A stretch of 64,000 bases of DNA from Brugia malayi. Lineage: Eukaryota; Nematoda; Chromadorea; Rhabditida; Onchocercidae. The stretch lies in NCBI RefSeq assembly GCF_000002995.4, contig NW_025062478.1, positions 2,828,001-2,892,000 on the forward strand, in the 5' to 3' direction. Made by a program: the position numbers and the translations under genes. Positions 1-10,825 of the stretch are shown in pieces. The notes beneath the pieces were generated by a model. It had not been told where the DNA came from. It saw nothing but the letters and a program-made list of their open reading frames with translations, and did no database searches. How positions within the stretch are numbered: position 1 is the first letter of the stretch; every line of letters starts with the position of its first letter.

Positions 1-121
1 GTTGGTGATGTACTTATAGTAAATTTGAAATTTGTTTATTTCAGGAATGAAATCTATAAATACTTAATGAATACGATTTGGATATAACTGTGTTTTTCTT
101 ACTCTATCATAAATAATCATC
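1..121. other. Upstream flank of the uS12m gene with a candidate splice acceptor
   Basis: TTTATTTCAG ends at position 44, about 77 bases before the uS12m start. It could be the trans-splice (spliced-leader) acceptor or the 3' end of a 5'-UTR intron. An ATG at 48 opens a six-codon upstream ORF that stops before the main start. Nothing else is recognisable. The gene's promoter would lie outside the window. Confidence 0.35.
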
Positions 122-1737
122 ATGTGGCTAAATAAATTATTGATTTGGCCACAAAGAAGTTTTATTACCTGTCAATTTCTACCTACCATTAGTCAGTTAG
201 CCAGTAATATCAATGCTATACATAAATTTAACATTCATACGACACAATGCTTTAGTCGTGAGGAAATTTTACAGGTAATATATTTAAATTATTCCATATT
301 TAGTTTTTTTTTTTTTTTTTTTTTTAAATTTATTTTTTATTATTTTTATTAATTGCCAGTTAGTTTTAATTCATGATTATCATTAAATTGTTATTCTTAT
401 GTTATTATATATCATATTTAATGAAATATCTCAAATATTTGTTTTTTCTTTTTTTTTTTTTTTAAAGATATATGAAATTGAGAATTTTTGAAGATATGTA
501 AAAATATTTTAAGAAATAAGTTAATATCTATTCGATATATTCTAAATATTTCTTTGATTTTTGGGGTTTTTTTTTTTTAAGTCGTATATGTTAAATATTG
601 ATATTTAGAAGATCAAATTATGGAAATGTTTTTTTTTTTTTTTTTTGTTATAGCGTATGCACAGGATGGATGGACCACCTGAACGTCGTAGTCGTAGCAG
701 AGATCATACAGCAATTCGTGGTTTCAATCATTTCAAAGGAATTGTTTTAAAAAGTATTTTTTTTTTTTATTGATTTTAAAATGAATTAGTTCATTTTCAA
801 AATGGATAATAATTTATGCTTCCCTTATTTTACTAATATTTATATGTTTATATATGCTTATCGTTTTTCAAAATTGTTTATTAATATAATGTTTTATTTA
901 AATTGATTGATAACTTTTTAAGATATTTGAAGGAAATGAATTAAACAAACTGTCAAATAATTGTTGTTTACAGCTTTAATAAGGCATCCGAAAAAACCAA
1001 ATTCGGGAAATCGTAAGTGTGCATTGGTACGTTTAAGTAATGGTAAGGAAGTATGTGCTTATATCCCAGGTGTTGGTCATAATTTACAAGAACACTCACA
1101 GGTTTTTAATTTTTTTTTTTTTTGCTTTTGGAAAATTAATATTGTAATCAACGAATGGTTATGTTATCATTGTATTATTCTATTTCAAAGTTAGTTCAAT
1201 TCTTACTGATATTTTAACATGATATGATACATTAGTAGAGATGAATTTTACTCTATTAAATTTTGAATCACTGACCATTAAACTGACAAAAGTAGATATA
1301 AATTTGGAGTTTAAAAATCTGAGGAAAATGGGAATGCTACTTTAATATTAACAATATTCCTATACATGAAGATTTTTTTGTCTTTTTTAATTCTACCTTA
1401 TTTTGATTTTGAATTATGTTGCATGAAATATTTACAAAAAGTAAATTAACAAAATCGTTTTTATACGAAAAGTGCTTAATAAATATTCGTTACAGTGTGA
1501 AAATTAACTTCTTTTTGCTCACATTAAAGTTTTTTTACTCATTTATTCAACTTTTGTGAGATAAGTGCTCGGACAAATTTATTTTGAGATTGTAAAATTT
1601 CGTCTTTGAAAAGATTACAGGTGATGGTACGTGGCGGACGTCGGCGTGATCTTCAAGGTGTACGAGCCGAAATAATACGTGGTAAGCTTGATTGTGCTCC
1701 GTTACCGAAGAAAGCAAAGAAAGCAGCAATGAAATAA
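122..1737 (+). CDS. mrps-12: Mitochondrial small-subunit ribosomal protein S12 (uS12m)
   Basis: uS12 sits at the decoding centre of the small ribosomal subunit; this copy is the mitochondrial one. Four exons join in phase: 122-274, 654-753, 974-1101 and 1621-1737, giving 165 residues. The first ~50 residues ([14 protein letters not shown]...) carry basic and hydrophobic residues and few acidic ones, as expected of a mitochondrial targeting peptide. The S12 core follows: [18 protein letters not shown], then [24 protein letters not shown], and [11 protein letters not shown] with the conserved loop Asp, then IIRGKLDC. The C-terminus is lysine-rich ([10 protein letters not shown]). Length fits metazoan MRPS12 plus presequence. 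It is convergent with the SAM synthetase gene. The start is the first ATG that opens the presequence frame. Identity is firm; exon 2 ends at a GTATTT donor, chosen because it restores the LKTLIRHP reading. Confidence 0.93.
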
Positions 1738-2776
1738 GCGGGAAATTTTGCCAGTTTTTCATCATTTAATACTTTTTTTTTCGAAATAATTCTTGATCTT
1801 CTTTTGCAATATTTTATCCATTATTTGTTGAGTAATTTAGAAATTATTATTATTACCAAAGTTATTTCATCCTCATTAATGTACATGTAATTATTGAATA
1901 TTATCTGTTCTTCACCAATAATAATGTTACTGATTCATTTAATAATCATATCTTTATATTTGAGTTGTTATTAAAGTCAAATCAATCTGGCAGTTTCTGA
2001 TATGTTGTTAATGTAAGCAAACAAATGCTAAAAGATGAGCAGATCAGAACTTCGGAAATAAAATAATTGAATTAAGTTTCAAATTTAATTTTCTTCTACG
2101 AATGTGCCATGAACTGACTGCATATAATATGATATCATTAATGACTGTCACTTTATTTCTACACTATCAAATAGAAGATTCATTAATGTTTAACAGGGCA
2201 GTACTATTTAAAGTTCTGCATTTCATGGCTATAATGACAACGAACATCACATACCGACATTGACGCCAATAACAATGGATATTAAAACTTCCAAATGTTT
2301 GCTCAAAGACTACAAGATAAAAGTTTAAATTATGAACGATTTTTTTCGTAACAGTTTTCACTATGCTATATTATGAGTGATAATACTACAACTTCCTCAA
2401 TGTTTCACAGCAAAAATTTTTCGGAATTATTTCAATGCCCAAAACAAAAACTTTTAATACGTTAGTTGTAAATAAATTATAGTAAAAGTGGAAGAGATAT
2501 AAATCATTTTGTTTTGGATGGTTTTTATCAAGAGTGAAATTCAATTCATTAATCTGAATAGTTTTCAAATAGATGTCTTATGTCAAAACGTCACCTTTCT
2601 CAAAAAACTGTCGAGTGAATGGTCCTAATTCAGCAATTAAAAAAAAATAGGAAGATGTCACAATACTAAATTATTTTCTTGCACATTTAGATAGAAAGTA
2701 AAGAAAATTCCTGAAAAAGAAAAAGTGGAGAGACTAAGCTTCTGAAATTATTGACATGACTGAAAAGATATTAATA
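1738..2776. other. Convergent intergenic region, uS12m / SAM synthetase
   Basis: About 1 kb between two convergent genes, presumably holding both 3' UTRs. It is AT-rich with small ORFs on the minus strand (2167-2361 and 2386-2568) that lack splice context or any family signature. AATAAA-like hexamers occur on both strands, but base composition makes them uninformative. I see no gene here. Confidence 0.5.
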
Positions 2777-5700
2777 TTAAGCAACATTAAAGCTATTACG
2801 CTTTATATCTCCATTCGATAATTCCGAACTTCGTAGTTTATTCATGAATTCCGGTCGTATTGCTAACTTTTTCGATTTCTCCCAAGCAAACAGTGATTTA
2901 CCAAAATGTCCATTACGTGCTGTCTCCTTGTAAATAGGCTTTAACAAATCCAGCTCACTAAAATATGCTTTTGGTAGTGATAAGTTATTTCCAAATTATA
3001 TGGAATAATTAATTGTGGTATAATATTAATTACTGAATAATGAAACTGTCTTTTCCTTCCCCTACCCATAATTATTGCTCAAATCACAAATCAAATTTCA
3101 AACATCGAGCAAAGTTCATCCGCTTTTATAGCTTAACATCAAATTCTCTTAAAAAAAAAAAAGAAGAAAGATGGAAGTTTAATTACGATACCGAATGATG
3201 ACACCCGGTCGAAGATCAAAATTATCATTCACTATAGTTAACAATTCATCTTCCGTTAAATTACTTGTTCCATAGTCGACAACTGTTATTGAAAGTGGTT
3301 CAGCGATGCCAATGGCATACGACACCTGGAAAAATTATTATTACCACTTTACCACCCCCTGATACAGAAATGATAAGAGTTGAATTCTGAATTTAAAATT
3401 GCTCAAAAAAAAAAAAAAAAAAAAAACTTCCTTATTTTTTCATTTTCACAATAAATAAACAGTACCTGAATTAAGCATCGTTTACAAATACCAGCATCTA
3501 CAAGCGATTTGGCGACCCATCGAGCGCCGTAAGCTGCTGAACGATCCACCTAAACATTTGAAAATCAGCATAAAATGATAAACTTATATCTGAATTATTA
3601 TAAAAAATATTGAAATAACTTATGCACATTAAATTTTTCGAAAGACTATTTACAATTAATTAAGGATTTAATGCAATAAATAGTCTAATATACCTTGCTT
3701 GGATCTTTACCAGAAAATGCGCCACCACCATGAGCACCCCAACCACCATATGTGTCCACAATTATTTTACGACCAGTCAGACCAGCATCACTTCTTGGTC
3801 CACCAACTGTAAAGTTACCACATGGATTCAAATAGAACTTCGTAGCTGTATCCATGAAATGTTGTGGAACCACTTCCTGAAAATTTAAATTTCCATGAAA
3901 TTTAAAGACAAATAAAAAAAAATCACTGAACAAATAAACAAAATTACATTATTGGAAGGTATTGGTTTCACATAATTCACAGCAAAAAAGTAGCTAATAT
4001 CAACAAATTTTCTCAAATAAAGTTGAAATTTAACAGTTACTAAATAATTACCGAGAAATTTAGCCAATCTATAATTTGGATAATCTCATAAAAGACATAA
4101 AATCTAAAATCCACATTCTCATATAATGATGGAAATTTTTCACCAATTTAAATGTAACAAAAAAAGGCTTACATTTATTACATGCTTGATTAGATCACCT
4201 CGAATTTTTTCCAGCGAAGCTGTAGGTTTATGCTGTGCCGATATGACAACTGTATGAACACGGACTGGTATACATGCACCATATTCAAATTTGTACTCCA
4301 CTGTTACCTGAAATATGGTAGATTTAAAAAAAAAAAAATTATTTCAATTACAGATGAAGCATTAGTATATGAATAATTTCTTCTCAAGCATAACAAGCAT
4401 TAGTGATCGTATGTTGATAAGTTAATGATCTTAGTCATCGAACCAGGAATTTATTAATCCTTAAATTCACTTCAGAAAAGTTTAAACTACAAGAACATTA
4501 TTTATTTATACAACCCTTAGTCCTCCAAATTATTTCTAACGAACTGTATTTGGTTATATCATTTTTCAAGAATTTTTTTCTCACTTATTTTCAGCTATTT
4601 TTACTTCATTTCTTACATTAAAAAAAAAAGGAATTTGATAATGATATAAATACCTGAGACTTTGAGTCGGGTAAAGCCCATTCAAGAGTACCATTTCTCC
4701 GCAATTCATGAAGTCGTGCAAGCAGTTTATGAGCCAGTAACAAAGATAATGGCATGCGCTCTTCTGTTTCATCCGTTGCATAACCGAACATTAATCCCTG
4801 GAAAAAATAACCAAAAATTATTTTATTTAAATTAATCAAAAGTTGGAGATGAAAGACCATTTTACAATTAATTGTTAATTGGCAATAAAGTTAACTTGAG
4901 GTATAGAATAATCATTATGAATTCCAAAACAAAAAATTTTTCAACATATTTCATTTTTCATTTAACAAGAAATGAAAGTAAACAAAATGTCTTAATTACT
5001 CGTGATTTATGCCGATAATAATTTTGAGCAAAAAATGAAAATGATAAATGCTAACAAAACATAATTTATTTTTGCAAACTTTTAAATCTTGGCTCCAAGT
5101 TGTGGAAGAGATAATCTAATTAAGATTTGGTATCCCTTGCAGCTACCGCTTTATCTTGGATAACGAAAGGAACAATCCTTATTTCAAAAAAAAAAAAAAA
5201 AATTAGGAAAAAGAAAAAAATACCAACCTGATCACCAGCACCAATTTCTTCCATTTTTCGATTCAGATGTACTCCAGCTGCTATTTCAGGTGCTTGCTGT
5301 TCTAATGCAATTATCACATTACATGTTTTATAATCAAAACCTATAAAGGCAAGAAATTCTAAAACATACGACTAAAATATTTTTCAAAATTAATCTTTTT
5401 AAATGGAATACTATCCTTAATATAATGTGATTATCATCATAATGGTTATACGAATTAATAAAAGACAGTATAACCACATGTTGATGAAAACTATACCAAA
5501 TCCCCTATAAATTTTCTAATAATAGACCCTTGGAGGAATCGTCGAATCCTATCTGTTGTACTGTATCCCTAACGATCTGATAATAATCAACATTTGCACT
5601 AGATGTAATTTCCCCACACAGCATTAACATGTCCGTTTTGGCTACCGTTTCTGTAAGAAAGTAACAACTTTAAACGGACGTTAGTTTTAGCTGTTTTGAG

Positions 5701-6479
5701 GAAATTAATTTAATGTGCGAAGTGAGTTTGCAAAACCGATCTGAAATAATAACTGTAATAAACAAAGAAAAATGCCACTTGAAAAATTACTATAAACTCA
5801 TTCCTTGTTTAAGCCAGTAAATAATTTATAATCTATTTTTTTTCTTGTTCAATAGTTAACCTTTTGGTTGCCTTTCAAAATTAGCATAAAATTAGTCAGT
5901 AATTTTTTTTTAAATAATGTTTGAATAGTTTTTTTTTTTTTAGAAAAGAAAATGTATTTCGATTGCTCAGATACCGCAAGCAACTTTTGCATTTGGATCC
6001 TGAGCAAGATGAGCATCCAGAACAGCATCCGATATCATATCACACATTTTGTCCGGATGACCTTCGCTTACCGACTCCGAAGTAAACAGAAATCTCTGAT
6101 TACGAAACAATTCTGAAAATATATACAACTCCAAAAATATCAAATTGAAATCAATTTCCAGTAAAAAAGATAAAAGTCAGATTATCTATATGTAAAATTA
6201 TGATAATAAATTTCAGAATTATAACAATAAATGTTATAATAAAAATTCCACGAAAATGTTGCGGACAAAAAAATCGCAATGATCTTTTCTTTCATTTAAA
6301 GAAATTCGATAACCCGTTTTGCTATTTTTAGTAATATATATAAAATATTTGAACATGAAGCCATTCATTATTTTCTATCGTTATAATTATCATATCGTAC
6401 AATACTAAATTAAATTCAAAGTTTATTTCTCCAACTAACCAGAACTATTTCGATGCATTCCAAATCCGTCATGTGCCAT
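2777..6479 (-). CDS. sams-1: S-adenosylmethionine synthetase (methionine adenosyltransferase)
   Basis: Makes S-adenosylmethionine from methionine and ATP in the cytosol. Ten minus-strand exons join in phase: 6479-6440, 6112-5975, 5650-5528, 5340-5228, 4797-4654, 4307-4173, 3876-3694, 3549-3466, 3325-3192 and 2957-2777, for 424 residues. Hallmarks in order: [13 protein letters not shown] (ATP-binding His), [35 protein letters not shown] across a splice junction with [30 protein letters not shown], and the glycine-rich [19 protein letters not shown]. The start [19 protein letters not shown] joins exon 2 through a shared Glu codon. The protein ends about 26 residues later than the usual MAT C-terminus, and the usual FPWE motif near the end reads FAWE. 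All catalytic motifs are intact. The nematode family has several sams paralogues, so the symbol is by family only. Confidence 0.95.
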
Positions 6480-6779
6480 TTCTTCAAAATGTCTTTCTTT
6501 TGTTTTGTTTGTAGGAAAAAAAAGGAGAAAAGAACTTGATACAATGAAACAATTGACACAATGTCAGTTGATAGCCAAATCTGCCCTAAAAATTCAATGA
6601 TAAATTGAAAAAAAAAAAACCTTGAAAAATCGGTGGAAAAAAAAAACACACAAATCTTCTTCATACTACATATGTGTTAGATAACAAATGGTAACACATT
6701 TAATAAAACCAAATGTCCTTTCATATCAATCAAAATCCATGTATTACGTATTGAGATGTATTTCATTCTTATATCTAAC

Positions 6780-7030
6780 ATTACTTCTTATCCCATCTAT
6801 AATATTTATACTTTTTTTTTTTCTTTTGCATTCATATGTAAAATTGTTTCTTCCTATTCCATATTTTATACCAAAATTTGCTTCCCTCTTGTCCCATTTT
6901 CTACACATATTTCTACTTTTCTATTCATTTCAGTCACATCTTTTATACCAAACTTACTTCATCTTCTTGTCCCACCTCTTTCTACCTTCACCAATAAAAT
7001 TTTCTTCCCTAAACACTTCTCTCCACCCTC
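6780..7030. repeat. Diverged tandem repeat in a pyrimidine-rich tract, period about 77-80 bp
   Basis: TTTTATACCA recurs at 6864 and 6941, each followed after some 20 bases by CTTGTCCCA and a CTAC. A weaker third version (CTTATCCCATCTA) lies near 6788. The tract is almost all C and T on the plus strand, which explains long open frames in two registers. Confidence 0.5.
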
Positions 7031-9900
7031 TTCTCATTTCTTTTATTTTGAACGGAAATTTCTATCACTTATAACGGCATTTTTACAACCCTTATAATTA
7101 CTTCCATAAAAATTTATTGGTTACGGTATATTTGCAAACTTCCAACAATATTCCCACTTTTCTATCTTTTACTATCAAAGTAAACATTTCACAAAATGCA
7201 TCTGTTACCATCTGAAATATACACATAAGCTATACATCTCATAAAGCATATTTGAAACTTAATCAAAAAATCTGTAAATATAGCTAATTTATTAGAATGA
7301 AAAAGAGGTACAATATAAAAATATTGAAAGACAATGTTAAAAAAGGATAAAAATATAGAAATATGCTATAATTTTTTACAATATTATGTAAGAGAAGAAA
7401 AGAAGAAAAAATTTTTTAAATTATATTAGAAATTATAAAGAAAATCAAAAACAGATAAAGCAATAAATACTTAATTTAGATAATTATATATTGCATCAGA
7501 ATTATTGAACGAACACAAAAATTAAACTTGTTGAAAAAAAAAAAAAAAAATAAGAAAGCTGAAAATTTTATAGTGCTCGCTATATAGATCGGATGAATCA
7601 GTGAACCAATGAAGCAACTGTTAATGAAAAACAGATCGATTACTATTGAATGATTGAAGTAAACCTCTTTAACGTAAAATGATTCAAATATACAAGAAAA
7701 AAAGAGGAGAGGAAAAAGAAATAACATAACAAAGATAAAATTAAAATAATAATTGTTAGAATAACATACAAGAAACAGTTGACACAGATCTAAAAGAAAA
7801 TGTAATAATATAAATATCATAAAAATGTTAATTTAAATAATGATAAGAAATGCAAAGGTGACAAGAAATATAATAAACATAAATATAAATCGGAACATAT
7901 ACATTAAATATAAATATTAACAATTATATGACAGAACAGTAGTATAATAAACTGGGCATTACATGTAAAACTCAATTAAAAATTTAAAAAACGACAGAAA
8001 AAAATGTGAAAAAAACGAATTTGAAAAATAAGAAAGATCCTCCTGCATTCTCAGTGACACCTAATTATCTTCTTTAATAATCCTATTATTAATAATTAAG
8101 AAAAATCAAAGCTTCACTTTTACTTTAAATTCCAAACTACGGTTTAGTGACAGATTTTAATGATAAGTTGATTTTTCGACTCTAAAATATGTATATTACA
8201 AATCCTCCCTCCCTCTTCTCTGAAATGCAAAAATCAGCACTCTTAGAAGCATCAAACCTACAGACTAATTAGTGCAGTGTTTTGATGATAACAAATTATA
8301 AGTGCAAAATAAAACAATCAATAATGTCATCATTTTTATGTTATTACAAGAGAAACTGCATAATTTTAATTGTATATATTTCCGGATTTTTGCGACAAAA
8401 ATGTCGATTGGAACCAAAAAGAATGGAACTGATGACGAAAAATGAAGTCAATTTCTCAAACAAATGTAACATTTAAAATTTTCAAACAAAAAAAAAAAGC
8501 AAAAGCTTAAAGTTATGAAGAATAACACGCTAAATATTAAATTAAGAGAACAAACGAACAAATCTTACCGAAGAAACTGATCAAACTGAAAACAGAAATT
8601 TGAAGATAATTAAAATGAATAAGAAAGAAAAAATATACCTCAATAATTGGTAGAATTTAAGCCTTCCTCAGAAATTAGAGAAAAAAGGAATAAAGATTAA
8701 GTGAAGAGAAACAATTACAATGAATAGTGTATTATTGAAAATAACATTTCACTATTTTTGACCACTGTAAAACGAATGTAAAATTCCGGTTCATAACGTT
8801 CAGTAAGTAGTAAAGAAAAAAAAAGGAACCATTTAATTATGAGAAAATGAGATAGTGATGAGCAAAAATTCGGAAAACAGAGGAATACAGATGTTTACGA
8901 ACAGAAAAGAAATAAGATAGAACTCACACAGAATAATATTGAGGAAAAATTACACAAAACTGGAAGAACAGATAATGAGAAAAGAGGAAGAGAAAAGTAC
9001 TAAAAATAAAAATCGAAGTGGATCCGGAAACTGGAGAAACCAGAGATATAATAACAATGCGAAGAAAACCGGATGGCACAGCAATTGCTTACTTTGTCGT
9101 TTCCTTTTCGTTCAACCCTAAAACTGAAGGTTTAGTGACAACTTGCGAATCCTGAAACAAAATTGGTTTCGAGAATAAATGTTAGTATATGAAAGAGTTA
9201 AAAAATAAATCGCATCATTTCCGGAAATGTCTAATGAAAACGAATGCCAAGGAATATCAATGATAAAAAATTAGAAAATATCAAATACCACTCATATAAC
9301 GAAATTTTCAAGAAATATCAGTGATATATGAATTTAAAAGGAAAAGAATTAAAATCCATAATGATTATTCCGTTTATCGTTAATTGTGACAGAAATACAA
9401 CGATTTGTTTCTTTTTATTTCCATAAATATGCGACACAACGGACTAATTTTTTCTTTTATTTATTTATAATAAATCAATCATTATATGATAAACTATACA
9501 ATCATTATATTGATAAACTCTTATTATGATAAGTGATAATAATATGGTGGAGTGCATAATCTTTTGCATAATATCAACTGTTTGTAAAAAGAGTGAAGAA
9601 CATAAAAGGAAAAGAATTACAGCACCTGCAATTTTATCATTTAATGATAAATGAAAATTTTTGAGGATTACATGATACTTATAGCAAAGATATGAATAAC
9701 TAAGCATTCATATCATATTAAGTGATATGTTAGTATGATTATTCAAGTAAGCATTAAATGTAGATTTAAAGCGATCAAATATATATTTCAGACTAATTAA
9801 AATTGGACTTTTTAAGTTATAACAGATATTAGCAAATTTATAAGCAACATTCTGACTAATTAGACATTGCTAAATATATAAATATTAAAATCTATAGTCA

Positions 9901-10580
9901 TATCACTAAATACTGAAGCCATTTAAATAATCAAGCTGCATTTGGAAGCTATCAAATGCATAGGTGACTGAGAATTTAAACTTATCAAGTGCACCAGTAT
10001 TCAAGTTATTAAATAATTCAACTAATTAATTTTTATGTGATTAATTTAAGTTATTAGATGAATATGCATTTGAGTTAAAATTTCAAAAAAGTAATTGTAT
10101 ATTCAAGTTTTTAAATATGTAAATATTTCGGTAACTGAACTATCAAACATTTGCAATATTTGCGTTGTTAAATGCATAAGTGTTTAGGTATTTGTGTTAT
10201 TACATATATAGTTGATTAGCTGTTTGAGTTATTAAATACATAAGTAATTAATACAGTATTAGCGAGTAAATAAATAAATAATGTGACAAACACCAAAAAT
10301 CAACAAACACCTGCACAAAAGGATAAAATGACACAAAGTGACGAATATTGCTTTCGCAATTCATCTCCCAACCGATCGTTATAAATAGCAGCGCATTATT
10401 TCGGGTAGGTTGAGGGACGGATTAGTCGTTGACGACGGGCAGGGAAGAAATACGGGGAAGGATAGGTAGAGGAAAGTTAAGTTATGACTTCATCATATTA
10501 TTATTCAATTCTTTCCCTTCTTGGATTGAGAATTTAACTTGTTAAATAACTAGCTGTTTGGATTATTAAATAAATAACAT
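9901..10580. repeat. Diverged short-unit repeats around GTTATTAAATRCATAAGT
   Basis: Repeated degenerate elements with a core like GTTATTAAATACATAAGT, often preceded by TGTTTGA or ATTTGTG. They include GCTATCAAATGCATAGGT, AAGTTATTAAATAATTCA, GCGTTGTTAAATGCATAAGT, GTGTTATTACATATATAG, GAGTTATTAAATACATAAGT, and further copies near 10540-10570. Spacing is irregular at about 30-60 bp. Copies are too diverged for a precise consensus by eye. Confidence 0.45.
10330..10460 (+). promoter_or_regulatory. GC-richer patch with TATA-like box upstream of ZNHIT6-like gene
   Basis: A local rise in G+C and CpG within a very AT-rich intergenic region, with TATAAATA at 10380-10387 flanked by CCGATCGT and GCAGCGC, about 440 bp before the ZNHIT6-like start. 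It is a candidate core promoter by composition and position only. Confidence 0.3.
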
Positions 10581-10825
10581 TTTTTTTTTTTCTATTTTCA
10601 TATTTATATCATTCCATGCATAATTATTAGTCTCCAATTTAACTTCTACTTTTCATTTTTTCTTTTCAGTGTACTTCTCAAACTTGTTAAAATTTGTTGC
10701 AGTTTTAATTGTTTACTCAAAAATCTATGAATAATGAATAGCTAATCATAATATTTTTCGTTTATGTCTTTCGAAAATTAAAGTAATACTGACAGAAAAA
10801 ATGTTTCAGATATATTATACAAATT

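Larger units (their letters stand above)
6480..10825. other. Long intergenic region between divergent SAM synthetase and ZNHIT6-like genes
   Basis: About 4.3 kb without a convincing gene. 6680-7100 is strongly pyrimidine-rich on the plus strand and contains diverged tandem repeats. Roughly 7250-9300 is A- or purine-rich. 9900-10580 carries diverged short repeats, interrupted at about 10330-10460 by a GC-richer patch with a TATAAATA. ORFs seen here, such as 6688-7074 and 7476-7820, are runs of Phe/Leu/Ser from biased composition without splice signals or domains. Confidence 0.5.

Noticed and set aside
6688..7097. Two overlapping plus-strand ORFs of 113-128 residues
   Set aside because: Composition-driven Phe/Leu/Ser/Tyr strings in a pyrimidine-rich repeat; no splice sites, no domain, open in two frames at once.
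7476..7820. Minus-strand ORF of 114 residues, hydrophobic
   Set aside because: A-rich plus strand gives Phe/Leu runs on the reverse strand; includes a homopolymer Phe stretch; no domain or splicing context.
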